From Pelecanus crispus (lineage: Eukaryota > Chordata > Aves > Pelecaniformes > Pelecanidae), in assembly GCF_030463565.1 (NCBI RefSeq), contig NC_134646.1:69457710-69521709 (forward strand): DNA of 64,000 bases. Reading direction: 5' to 3'. The notes beneath the pieces were generated by a model, which saw only the letters and a program-made list of their open reading frames with translations, did no database searches and was not told the origin of the DNA. A program made the translations under genes and the position numbers. Shown here piece by piece: positions 1 to 14,100 of the stretch. Position 1 is the first letter of the stretch; every line of letters starts with the position of its first letter.

Positions 1-1975
1 CAAATCAGCTGACCAAAAGACTTTTTGAGCACTAAAACTGGGGCAAGAAAGAATGGAAGCAAGAACTCTCCCTTTCAGCAGCTTTAAGGTTTTAGATTGG
101 CTCAAGCATAACTGAAGTATCATTCAGATTATTTCCTGTAAATTAAAAAAAAAATACATTTTAAAGAAGTCTAGTAGCATAAAGGCACAAGGCAGAAGTT
201 TCTCCTCTTAGGCTGCCAGAGAGTTTATCACTTTTTAGAAATTATTCCATGAATAAGAATTGTTCACTGGTTACGGGATCCTGTCCCTGTTTTAGCATGC
301 CATGCCACTACTGACATGACAGAATATTTATAGAAGTCAGCATCAACATTTTTCCCCTCAGAGTTCAAATATTTCATTTCAAAAAGTAAGCATCTTGATT
401 ATATCTGTGACCAGATGGAGAGGTTAACAGAGCAACAACACCCGGAAAACAAATGGAATTTTAAAATTCGGTGAGAGATCAGTACCAAAATTAGGTATGA
501 GCCTCAGCCAAATCTCATTCATTATCCGAGTTTTCCTTTTCTGAATGACAACTTTGCAGACAGTTCTGAATTATGCATGGTAATTAATAATTCTGTACTG
601 AAAATACTGTATTAGTAACAAAAGACACTCCATGATAGATCTTGAAATGAACCGTTTGTGATCCAGAATGCAGATAATGTTTTGAGAGAGAAAATTAACG
701 AGGTTTCCTAACTAAACAGAGATTCCAAATCAATGAGCCAGACTAAGATTTAGGACTGTTCTCTACTGATTTTTCTGATTTTTGCTTAAAGCATACACCA
801 TGTTTTTCTCATCTATGAGGTGCCAGAAGGAGTTGCCTCATTTGCAAATGACTTTGCAATTACACAGAATTACTCAGGTGGGCAATCATTAGGACTCATA
901 ATAAAAAAAAAAACAAACTCACAGGGTCAGAAGACAATATTCACAGGTAAAAGATTATCAATGTTAAAAGCTTAAATTCATTAGTCACTATCAGAGATAC
1001 TGGAAGCATATGAAATTAGTTTTTATGTTACTTACTTTCAAAAGAATTTAAGTGGGAAAACCCCATTCTGGAGGAGACTGGGTATTTTTCTTCTCCCACT
1101 CCCCACCTCTTCCCCCCCTTCTCCTCCCTGACAACAGCAAAAATACATTTGTTTGGGTTTTTTTTCCTCTCCAAACCAACTCCCCCTATGAACTATTGCT
1201 CTTAATGTGGTAATTTATAGGCCACAAAAAATTAAATTCAATTTGTTTTGGAAAAACAGATAAGGTAATATATAATATGCCTAAATTAAATCTTAACCAT
1301 AGAAAAAGCAGATAAAAACTCAGCTAGTTCAGACTGGCTAAAACCACGAGCAACAACTGAAAAAGTTAAACATTTTTTTCTTTGAGCAAATGAAAGGAGA
1401 TGAGAATTACTATTTAAGCTTCTATGCTCTTACATAAGCTTTCTACCTCCTTTGTCCACCACCAAAATAAACAGGAGATTTTGAACCTGCTGTGAGTTTT
1501 GATTGGAGTATTATTTGGTTAAAAAACAAAACAAAACCAAAACCCAACCCACAACCAACCAGCCCACTGCTTTGATATCTGCTGGGCACCGATTATTTTC
1601 TTTTGAAGCATTCCTGCTAGCTACTTTGCAGTGACACTTCAAAGTCGACCTGTAGTGCTCAACAGCATAAATAAGTAAAGCACATCTTTTTAAATTAATC
1701 TTTTATTCAGTATCTTGAAGAACAGTTTCAATTTCAGGCTTAGGAAAGAAAAAAAAGTGGAAGGCCACAGGGGTAAGAGGGAATTAATGGAAAGTCTTCA
1801 GAATAGTCATAGATTGAGATTATGTATGTTCGAAAGTAATATGCATAGGAGGCTGAACTAGACCCTTTAGGTCTAATTTGCATTTGTGCAATTTCTACCT
1901 TGTGCTAGATCAAAAAATGTTCCTAAAGCTGCTAGACCAATGTCTATTTTCACATAATAATTTAAAAGGCCATAC
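1..1975 (-). other. NCAPG: Part of NCAPG intron 15
   Basis: This is AT-rich sequence downstream (in gene sense) of exon 15, with no exon found on either strand. A short A/C-rich tract lies at 1519-1562. The remaining NCAPG exons are inferred to lie beyond the window edge. Confidence 0.7.
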
Positions 1976-2157
1976 CTATTTGCGTAAGCAAATAATGGGA
2001 AGAAAACTCCCAGACAGTGTCTAAGCCGAATATCCTCTTCAGTCACAGGATTATACCACAACAAAACAAGACGAGAAAGAAGCTTGGCACTAATCAGCCT
2101 CCCAGAGAACATCAGTTTGGCTATGCCTTCTGCAGTTTCTGTCCTAAGTTCTGAAAA
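1976..2157 (-). CDS. NCAPG: NCAPG exon 15 (residues 709-769)
   Basis: It reads FSELRTETAEGIAKLMFSG, LSRLVLLWYNPVTEED and CLGVFFPLFAYAN plus two bases before GTATGG. It is 182 nt, phase 0 in and phase 2 out. The next exon (human NQECFEEAFLP block) was not found in bases 1-1975. Confidence 0.95.
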
Positions 2158-5100
2158 CTGAAGAAAGAACTGATCATATACACAGCACACCAACCACAGC
2201 ATTTTTCACTAATACTTTATAATAATAGTCTACGTCCTATTTTACCAATCAAGTCTCTACATTCACAAATTTTCACCTGCATAGAATTCAAAGCTAGCTC
2301 AAGAGTAACATTAGTGTCTATCAGGGGCAAAGTTGTGGTCATTTTCTAAGATGGCTATTTTAACATTAAACCATTCATTTCAATTACATATCATGTAATG
2401 TTCACATGCAGCCTAATAGGATGGTAAACCTTCTGCAAAAGTCATTTTAAAACAAAACTAAGGCAAATTTTATAGAATTTCTTACCTCACTGTCTAAGAA
2501 ACCTGAAAGAAGCTGCAGGAGGCTGTGAATCGTAGCAGTCTCTTCTTCTTCTATTGTTTTACTTTCTTCCTCACAATTTTCAGTTCTAATGTGTGCATCT
2601 TCACTTTGAGAGTCATTGCCTCTCCTGGCTTTAAATGGCTCAATCCCAAACAGCATTAGTTGATCAAAGATCGCCTTTAAAGCACTGAGCTTTACCTTTA
2701 TATTGTCTATTTGTAAAACCTATGTTTAATAAGGAAAATACATACATCATCTTACAGTAGACCACCAATGTTAACATTCAGCATAAGATTTTTTGCTTTA
2801 AAAAGATTGTTTAATTTGGGAAACTTTTCATAATACTTGGGACAAATTTCAGACTTTAGGAAGGTGTGATATGAGTTTAAACCTGAATTTATAATACAGT
2901 TTGGGAACAATTTATCAAGTCATCTATGCATTTTCCATTACATAAAATCAACTGAATTTCACTCACAGAGTAAGCATGCATGTGTGAGATGTAATTTGAT
3001 TGTTCAACTTCTAAACAGAAAGTCTATTTGCCTGTAGTAGCTCCATAGTGCTAGACACTACAGAAAAAATACATAAGACAATCCCTGCTCTGAAATACCG
3101 TATAGCTTAATTAAAATAAACAGTATGTAAAGACAGCAGAGAGCAAGATAGCAATAAAAGTGAAAGTTACCATAGGTTACTGTGTGTATTATAGTTCAAA
3201 TTAACATTCAGACAAAACCATACATAGTGGGTTAGCCTAGAGATCCTAGACGTGTTTAGCCCAACACCCTGCTTTTGATGGCGGTCTACATGAAGAATAT
3301 GGGTTTTAGTACATACAGAAATTAATTACTTAAGCCTAAACTCTAAGCTGCTGAAACAACTGAAATCCTCCCTAAACAAACTGATTTTTAATGAGACATA
3401 CTCAAAGGCAGATTAAAAACAATAGGATTTGCTAACTTTTTAGAAACCCAAAGTTCTCCTGCTATGGTGACTGGCAGCTCTATCATCTTGTCTGAGCCAA
3501 GCATATCATCTCAGTGCCTGCTGTCACTTCTCTTGAGTGTGTACATGAACACACTCTTAATAAAGCACAACAGCCATCTACACTTCTCTCAAAGTCAGGG
3601 TCCGAAAAGTCAACAATAGTGTCATCTTTTATATAATTAGCTCAGCATCAGAACTTTTACCACAAAGGTGTTTTTTGGTTTGAATATTGCTTTATCCTCT
3701 AATTAACAACTCTTACTTAATCCATATAAAATTCATAATTCAGAAATTAAATCGAACACCCAAGATCACAGCTAAGTATGTAACAGAAATGAAAGACAAT
3801 CACAGTCACATTTTTAGTTTGGTTTCCCAAGGAAGGCAGGCTTGCAGAATCCTACAGCTTCTCCTTTATATGTTAATAACATGAATACATGACCAATTTC
3901 ATCCAGATTCAGAAGAGAAAGTGGACCTCACTGTCCTCGTTTTGGCTGGGAGAAAGTTAATTTTCTTCCTACTAGCTGGCATAGTGCTATGTTTTGGATT
4001 TAGTATGAGAATAATGCTGATAACACACTGATGTTTTAGTTGTTGCTAGGCAGTGCTTACACTAGTCAAGGACTTTTCAGCTTCCCATGCTCTGCCAGGT
4101 GCACAAGAAGCTGGGAGGGGGCACAGCCAGGACAGCTGACCCAAACTGACCAAAGGGCTATTCCATACCATATGGCATCATGCTCAGTATAGAAACTGGG
4201 GGGAGTTGGCTGGGGGGGGGGGCAATGATCGCTGCTCGGGAACTGGCTGGGTACCAGTCGGCAGGTGGTGAGCAATTGCATTGTGCATCACTTGCTTTGT
4301 ATATTATTATTACTATTATTATTATATTGTTGTTATTACTACTACTATTTTACTTTATTTTATTTCAATTATTAAACTGCTCTTATCTCAACCCAGGAGT
4401 GTTTCTCACTCTTACTCTTTCAATTCTCTCCCCCATCCCATCGGGGCAGGAGGAGCGAGTGAGCAGCTGTGTGGTGCTTAGTTGCTGGCTAGGGTTAAGC
4501 CACGACACTCACAGATAAAGAATTCCTACAAACTTTTGAGACAATGGGTGACCTTACAAAGGAAAGGCATGCTACAACCAAAATACAATATATGCTTGAA
4601 TATTACTAGACGTCAGAAAAATCTACATGAAACCACACTCTCCAGATCCAGACCTCTAGGAAATCAGGAATCACTCGTGCTCAAATAACGTAACTATGTA
4701 GAATAGCTTGTTTTAGATACAAGACTAGTGTTATTTACTTAGTCATACAGACCATTGTTCCATTTCCCATCAGATGTTTTACCTGTAACAGCAGTGCAAG
4801 TTGTTGTCGGGCAAATTCTTTGTTCTGAAGGGCACAGCAACCCAAACACAGAACTGCCATATTTCTCACAGCTGGATGGACATTAGTTATGCCAGGAAGT
4901 ATCTGGAAACAATAATATTAAACTTTATAGCTGAAATACATAAATTGAAAACAAAAAAACTGAGTACTAAAATGTGTGCTTACCCTGAAACTAAAAATAA
5001 TTTAATTTTGACACAGGATTAGAAAGTGGTAGCTACTATATACTCTGTTTATCTACATGTAAACAGAAGCAGATTGAGTATGCTGTTTGAAATCAGCAAT

Positions 5101-8100
5101 AAAATGACAGAAAAAAAAAAATCACAAGTTTTTTCCTTTGTGTTTGTTTTTAATAAATACTTGTTTTCAAACAAAATTGAGTTGACCACTCATTGTGAAA
5201 TAAAAAAAAAAAACCACCACACAACAACAAACCTACACATTTCTTCATAAAGGACATTAGCAGTCTTGCAGAGACACAATACCCAGGTCCAACGTGCAAA
5301 ATACAGATGCCACTTCCACGTACTTGGAAGAGTTTTGAGAAGACAATGGTAAAAATCCACACAAAAGAAAAGCCAGACTAGATACAGGGTGAATGCTACA
5401 ATGGGATCATTTCATATTTTTGCGTTTACTGAAGAGTTCAAGTTTAAACAACAAGATATCCCAAATCAGGTAATATGTGAAAATCCAGCAGGAACAATAC
5501 GAAAGCAGGATCTTAGAGAAAGAAAAGTGGAATGAACAACAAATGTGAAAATTAAAGACAGACCTAATGAAAAATAAAAGGTGTCTGGGGGATACATCAA
5601 CACTAATTAGGATTTCTAAGGATACTTTTATACATCTGAAAGAAATCAGGTGTTATATTCAAACTAATCTAAATAGGTATTGCAATTTCTTTGCAGTTTG
5701 AATTTTAAGAATGCCCACAGATGCCCACAGGGTCATCTAGCCCATTGTCTCATTATCAAAAAAGATCAAAACCAATAAACTATTACATAAACAGACTAAG
5801 TAGATACTTCTCAAGAATTCCTGTCAAGGTCCCAACAATTTGCAGCTGAGAAACACCAGAGCTGGGAGGCTGTTCCTATCTACCTAATCATTCCATAATA
5901 TTTATTTTTCTTGAACTTGCTCAGCCTTCCTTGAAATTTATGCAAGTGTTCACCATGCACACATCCTGCAACAAGGAATTCCACAGACTATATATTACAT
6001 GAAGAATCAACTCATTTCATTTATTTTGAGCTTGCTAGTTTTATCGGATGATCAACCAATCCTTATTCACTTTCTCCATAACACTTATGTCTTATGACTT
6101 CCGCCCTCTTTCAGACCCTACCCCTAAGTCCTCTCTCCTCCAGGTTACGAAGAGATAACCTATTTAGTCATTCTTCATACAGAAGCCATTCCATACTTTT
6201 CCTTGCTGTCCTTCTCTTGACCACACACTCAGTAACACTTAAAAGTCTGTGATATTTAGTAATGTTTATCTTAAAATCCATACTCTTCACAATGAAAACT
6301 AGGAAGCATATCTTGTAGACTGTAAGAGGCCTATAATGCCACTGCCTTATTTTTCAATACAGAAATATTTTGGTCTTCAAAGGTGCTAGAGAGGTATGGG
6401 GGGGGAACCCCCCCAAACATCCTTCCTTCTACATGGAAGGGATGAAGGAAAGGCCTATGAGAGTTCCAGTCTTTCCTAGATTAAAAGCTTTTGAATAGCA
6501 AAAAAAAAAAAAAAAAAAAAAATCAAATCAAATTTCTCTATTAGAGATCTCATCGCTTCAGCTGATAGAAAATCCAAGTAATTAAAGTACCAGCAAGGGC
6601 AGTAAGCAGATGCCTAAGCACCACACTTGGCACAGTATAACTCAGCACTGTTCAACACTGTCATACATCAGTCAAATACTTACCATATGCCTGTTTTATT
6701 TTAGTATCTCTCTGCCACAGAACAACCAGTTCTGGCATAGGAGCTCAGAAGAGCTTATCTGGACTGCACCTCCAAGACACTAGGTTCCAGGAAGGCTTAA
6801 AAGCACCAGACACAACACTACAGGTACAGCAAAGTGATTGTGAAATAATCACAAACCATCCTGCCAGCACCTAAGGGCTAGCTATGATGTATCCATTTTT
6901 ATTACAATGTAAACAGTATTTATTCCTACATACCAGAGATTCAATGATTTCATTAACGGTTGGACCAATTCCTTTAGAAAGGGACATGATCTTCAGAAGC
7001 TCGTAACACATCATCAGACACTTCAACAGTGTTTCAGGATCATTCTTCAAGTGGGTCAGGGAAAAGGAGAAAAACATTATTAATACAAATGGTGGGTGTG
7101 ATAAGGAGAATGAAGACATTAATCATAATTTTTCCCTACCCAGATAAACATTTCCTGTCCACTACACATTTGTTGTGCAAGAATATTAATCAAAATCTGT
7201 CTATAAACTATGACAAAAAGAGATTCAGGTTCATGTTTTCCATTACTTAAAAGCAGTAAAAACAAGACCCGTCTAGAATTCTTTAGTTACTCAAAGACAA
7301 AGAGCCACTTAACTGCAATTCAGTTTTTGCTAGAGCATACCATCAGCTTCTATACATGCAGCAGGAGAATACTAATACCATAAACGTTCATTTTCAATTT
7401 TAAAAATTTAGATGATACAAGGCCAAACTACATTTTCTTTTAAAACTATGAATAAATGTCAAAACATAAGCAGCACTTGGGAATACAGGAGGGGAAGAGA
7501 CCTTCTCCACACGCATTTCTTTAATTTCAGGTTGCTCTGTTTCTTTTATCAGATCATTTTTTCTGTGTTCCAACTCAGTTATTTTCTCTTTTAAAACTGA
7601 TGCTTTATTAAAATCCTGAAGAACAATGCATTCTTCCAAAGCTTCTTTTGCTTCAAAAAGTTTCACTTTTATTTCAGCCAACTGAAATACAAAGTAAAAA
7701 GAAATTAATGTAATACCATAACCTCTGTGGTCTTAGCCAACAATACACTACTGACACTAGCCAATAATACACTACCATATAAAACTCTTACTAGATGGAT
7801 ATGCTTAAAAAAATATTTTTCTTGTTAACTAAAATCTGCTTACCTTAAGCTCCCGCTTCCTTATTTCAGCGACATCAACAGACTGGTCGACTGTAACAAT
7901 TGGCTCACGAACTTCTGATATAATTTCTGCGATCTGTTGTTACACACAGTATATTAGTGCCATTAATTTCAGCTCAGATGTCAGATACTAAGCATTTAAC
8001 TTTTCCAAATTTAAAATACCACCCTCCTGAAAAATTATTGAACATCTGTGCAGTTTCCCTTAACAGCTAATTCACTGCAAATAAATCCTCAATTTGACAA

Positions 8101-11100
8101 TACACAGTCTAACCATGAAAGTCTAGTGTTTTCTACCATTTAGCTAGATAAGCAAGAAAATAGACTGTATATCCATAAATAAGTTAAGCCCTTTCTAGAC
8201 CAACAGTTCACTGGCACCATGTCCTCTAGATCTGAACATGTGCTTTAAAAAGAATTACTGGTAACGAGAGTAAGGTTTTTCATCTGTTACTACTTCAATC
8301 AAAATACAACTAAGAACACTATCATTGAAAGGCCTATAAACCACCACACATAGTATAAGAAGCCATGCAAGTAATTTAATTTCAAGCCAAATACATGCAT
8401 AGAAACAGAACAAGGCTGAGAGGTTTTCAGTTGGTTAGGTGTTTTCTTTAAAGTCAGACCCATTATGTTAATTAAAAAAAAAAAAAAAAGAAAAGAAAAC
8501 AAAAAGAGAGAGAGATGAAACATGAAGAAAACTGAAGACTGAGACAGGATAGTGTTAATTTGATTTGCCTTGTGTCAGATCACCTCAGTTTAACTTCCTC
8601 TCAAGCTGTACCAAATCAACGGAATGTATTAAATCAATGTATTTCACTAGAATAATAGAAATACACACATCTACTATTACTACTGTACTATAATGCTAAG
8701 ATTACCATAATTCTTCCATCGTAATCATGTAACAAACCTGTATCTTAGCTTTATCCACTGGATTGAGGTTTTTGAAAAGTGGTCTCTGTCCTGAAATCCA
8801 GTGTTCATTTAAAAATACTTGAGCAAAACCAAGGGTCTATTTTTCAGGAGTCAAGTTTAAATAATTACACTGTATACAAAGACTCTACTATATAAACTAC
8901 TTAAAGGGTTTTGAGTGCCTATCTCGCCTAAAAGGAGGGAAGAGAATCTGAAACCTGGAAATGTACATTATCCTCATTTTGAATGTTCTAGTCAAAACTG
9001 TTTGGATCTAATATGACAAAGGATTTTGAAACAGACTGTCAAAGTGTAATACTGTCCTAATTTGAGGATTACATTTACCACACCAGCCAAATCTCTACAG
9101 ATAAAGATCTTTAGACAACCACAAAATGCAGCTATTACAAAAAAAAAAATTAGCTGGGAAGAGACAGGACAGGACATAAATGCTTTTCCAAACTAAAAAC
9201 ATTTTGACTCCTGATATTTCTGTTACAATGCTTTGTAAAGGCTGTTTGATATATAGGGAAGGCAGAGCCTAGAAAACAACTAGCCTTTAGAATTACTCAC
9301 AATTTGAATCCTTCTGTCATCATCCTTAACGATACTGAGTAATCTTTCCGCAAGCAGAGGTATAAGGGCTGTTGAAGTTGCAGGTAGAATGAGAATCTTT
9401 TGTAAAGTAACTATCAGATGCTTTCTGCATTAAAGAGAAAACAAACAAACAACCCATTTGCTTATTCAAGAAAATGGAAGACATAAGAGTTAATATTTTA
9501 CCCACTTTGAGTTAGTGTGATGAAGGCTTTAGAATACATAAGAGAAACTTGTCTATAGCTATATTAACTGCTGGATATATTTTCTTACTTAGCAATGCTT
9601 GTCTTTTCCTGATTTTACCCGATTTCTCTTGATTAGAAAATGCTGAATTTTTTAACCAGGTGTCACTACTGTCCAATGAAAGGTCATACCAGCAGAAAAC
9701 AGTCAGAACATCAATACTGTAGAATGCTTTCATAGAAATTATCTGGCTGAAAACTAAAAAAATAAATTACAAGTTAAACTATCCTGCCAGTCTAGCACAC
9801 ATATAATGCATTCCACTGACAGTTCGAAGCTATTGCTGTGTTTGTGCTATCATAACTGCAATTTTTCATAAAATGCCTGTGATGATATGAACTTCCAAAT
9901 TTATTCACTTTTATTACTTCACATCAAAAGGCTGTTCAAACTATAGGAATAACTCAGTTAACAGTCCAATTCAGCTTGGCGTCTAAAACATCTGTAACCT
10001 TTTAGACCTTAGCAGCCTGGGCTTAAAAACATAAGAAACACACAGGACTTGTTACAAGTCATCTGCTGAGAAGTAATCCGTTTACCTCCTTTTATTTTTT
10101 ATACACTACATTCCAAATGAATAGTCATGTAATTCATAATATCAAGAATACATTATGAAAAACAACTGAATTTTTTTCTCCCCAAACAATGTTGTATCTG
10201 CATTAAAACTCATTTTTCCATAAAAGTAAGCAGACAATATTTGGCACACTTTTGGGAACAATTCCATTAGCGAGACCATGCCTTTTTTTCCAGCTAGCAT
10301 TAGAACTGTATTTTGTCCGTTTGATCAGGTTATTTTCCCAAAGACTCTATGCCTGTCCACAGGCATGAGCCATAAGCTTAATAACACAGATTTTATATTT
10401 AAGTTTACCTTCCTCCCTCTTCTGTGGTATCCATGCAGCCTATGATAAGAATCAGTTGCTGGCCTATAAATTCTTTTGTCATCAGGTTTTCAAAACAAGT
10501 AAAGTCTTCTCTTTGTTCTTCACTAAGAACTGGCATATTTTGAAGGTAACTGAATCCAAATAGAACAGATATAATTACATTCAGAACCGTTGATGGAAAG
10601 TAAAAAAACCCAACAAACCACCACGAAAACCCCACAAAACACAACCAAAACCAACCCCAAAACAATCCCCCCCCAAAAAACCCAAACTCCTATCACTTTC
10701 CTGTCCTGTATAAGCAAGTGGTTATCTTGGTTACAAACCTTAAAAATTGTGTTCTTTTCATAGATGAATAGTTCCAGAAAGTTATTTAAACCAAATAATG
10801 TACAGTTAAAAAATAATGCACTTCATTAAAAAAAAAAATCCCTTGTTTGAGAATGCAAAACAGTAAGAAACAGAAAATTACAAGTTATGCTTGTATATGT
10901 GATTTCAGTTCTGTGCCCCTGCATGAAGGCAGCATGTTAGGAATAAATGTATATATGAAAAATGGTACATGTATACAACTAGTATTTTTCTGCATGTTTA
11001 GGTACTATGTATTCTTCTACATGTTCAGAAGTGTTATATTGCCTACAAGACAAAATGCAAGAAAAATCATTCAAGTGTGCAGTGAATTTTAAATTCTTTA

Positions 11101-14100
11101 TCTGACCAAGTGTGCCATCATACAAGAACAACAATCTGTGGTCAGATACACCTAGCCACATAGCATGGAAACTGTAGTCAGTTTGTTCCATTTCTTTATT
11201 TTTCTAGAGTCATGGTTCTTTTATCAAAATTTTATCCATCAATGAGAGCATGCATGTTCAGAAAATCAGGAGTGAAACATATCGTGTACAAAATTCAATA
11301 CTGAATATAATGTAATATATAAAATTCAAATACTGATACAAGCTGTGAAAAAGATGCTTATTTTTACTACAGCTTTGCAGATACTTTTCAGCAACAGCTC
11401 ATTAAATTTAGCAAATCTTAAAAATGTCTTCAAAGTTAGGACAAAATCTTTGCATGTAGCTAGTATTTAAGAACATCTGAAATTACAACAATGTAGGCAG
11501 CTGTCTCTGATCTTTTAACAATAATGTTACCTGCACCAGGTAATAGTGAAGTATCTAAATGAAGCTTACAATTCTGCATTTTTTCTTAAACATTGATTGA
11601 CCTAAAATATTCATTTTTCTCCCCAATTAAATGTTCTGTAATTGGCTTATTTAGCAGCTCTCTCACTGGCTTCAAACCTAAGTTTCTAGGAAGCATTCCT
11701 GCCTAAGCAGGGGAAAGAGAAGGGAATAAACTTTCACTTTCAAAAACACTTCTCTTGGGGACAGCAGCCAAATTTTACTTTATTTTCACAAATTACAACA
11801 ATTAAAAAAAGTATCCGTTTCTGCAAGAGCCAAAAACCTCTTTCTGCAAGCTCTTTGCAAACACACAGCAACCCACATAATAACAGATGGACAAAGGATA
11901 GCTGCATATTACAGAACAATTATTCTATTGCCTTAAATTGCAAAGAATTATATGCTATTGATCTAGCAGTCCATCTTGCTGATAATTCATGAGAAAGGAC
12001 ATTCCAAAAATTGTTTTCAAGTTATAAATTTCCTTTTTACAGTTTTTTTGTTTAGAAATAAATCGTCTTGAAAGTCTTAAAAAAAAAAACCCACCAAAAA
12101 ACCCCACTGTTCAAGCACAACTTTGGCTTTGGAGGAAACCTGAATAGTTGAACAAAAGAAATATTCTCTACTTTTAAAAAAAAAATATATTTTAGTGGTA
12201 AGAGATGATTCTATGATTTTTAAGTGCAATGTACCTTAATAAATAATCTGCATATATAGCTGGTTCTGGCAATATCTGTTCCAGTAAATCTTCACCTTCT
12301 TCACCTTTTGACTTTAGATATTCACAAAGACATCTCCAATATAACACATTCTCAGCTGTTAAGTCTTCCAGCGGAATCAGTTTTCTAAACATAAATAAAT
12401 AAATACAGAGAGATAAATAAAATGGGGTCAAAGACAACAAATGCAGAAAAATAGATTATTTTCTAAGATGAAAATAAAGTCCTGTCAAAGGTATTCCCCA
12501 CAGAAATACTTAAAGACTGACAAAAATAACTTCCTCTTTCTTAAGTGAGGACACAGAGCTCCCTAAGCCTCTCACTACACTGCACTTTTCAGTATTTTAA
12601 ATCAGGGCTGTTCATATCAGTTTGCAGAAAGATTCTGCTCAGCCCTTTAGACCTCCTAGACCAACCACCCAAGTACTTTAACTTACGAAACATTATCACT
12701 ATACAAGTCTGGAAAACTGAACTCCATTAATCTGCAGAAATGCAACCATTGCATTAATTTATTTTTCACCTTCTGTTTATGAATTGTTTCTTCCGTTCTT
12801 AATGCAAGACCTTCACACAATATTCGAGTAGCAATCATAGCATGTTAAATGCAAAAAGTGATAGACTTGCTTCTCAACGTCTCTGTAAGCTCATCTTCTG
12901 TTTACCAGTCATACAGCCCCCCTCCTTTTTAAAATCATATTCTTTTCCATGCTAAGCACGGTATATAATCTTTGTTTTCAGAAGCAGAACGTCAAGTTGT
13001 GCATTAATTCTACCTCAAAACAGAAAAGACAGAGTTAACACTGTCAGTGGTACTTTTCACTTCCTTGAATCCTATTTTACTTGCAAACTATCAATATCAA
13101 TTTTGCTTTTCTTTTAGGTCCCTCGTACACACACAAGAAAAAAGAAAACAAAAAAAACCCCCAGCAACATGTAGATGAAAACTGATCATTTGATGGCTTC
13201 CCATTAATCTGACAAGTCTTTATTTAAATGTAAATTTAACAAGCAGAAATCAAAGACTTAAAAAATCTAAGCATTTATCACACAGATACCGCATCACTCA
13301 AGCTGTAGCCAGAAACATCATGTAAGAACAAGCCTAATATTTTCCATAAATCAAATAACCTCATTACAAGCTGAATAATTTCACTGACTTCTCAAAATAT
13401 CATTAGTCTAACAGATCTACTTCTTAAAAAAATCCTCAGTTAGCCCAGTCTTTCAGAACAGAAGCCTTGTTTCGTGCAGGAGCAGAGTCAGACAGACAAG
13501 TCCATAATTATATAAATTTTTCCTTTGATCCTCTTACGATATTAGCACATTTCCAGAGGCTGTATGAAAGTTATTTCATCATTATTGATACTTTTTAAAG
13601 CCAGACAGGCCCACATCTATAGCTTTGGAGTGCAATGCATCTAGCATGTACTGATTTCAAAACATCTGTCATGCTACTACTAGAATGCAAGACACTTCAT
13701 ATGATGACATTACACAGTTTTCCCCAAAACACAGAATAAGATTTTGTTATCACTTTTAAAAAGTGACAATTTGTCATTTAAGTTTATCATCTGAGATTAG
13801 ATTCCTACCACTGTTAATAATCATTCCACTCTGGTTGCCTCAATTAACTTGAGCTATTTCTTCTCACACCTTTTTGCCTCCCTTAGAAATTTCCTACAGC
13901 TTCTAATTTCTTGTTTTCTTCCCCCACTTCATTTTCCTTTATGGATCTTAATATTCATCACACCATCTTCTTCATAGGTTAGGAGCTCACTTCATCAAAT
14001 TCTACCAAACATTAACACAGGAAAATAAGCCTCTAAGATACCAGCTTCTGTCAAGCCCTGTTAAAACAAGTAAAATGCCTCCAAAAGAAGGCTGAAACAC

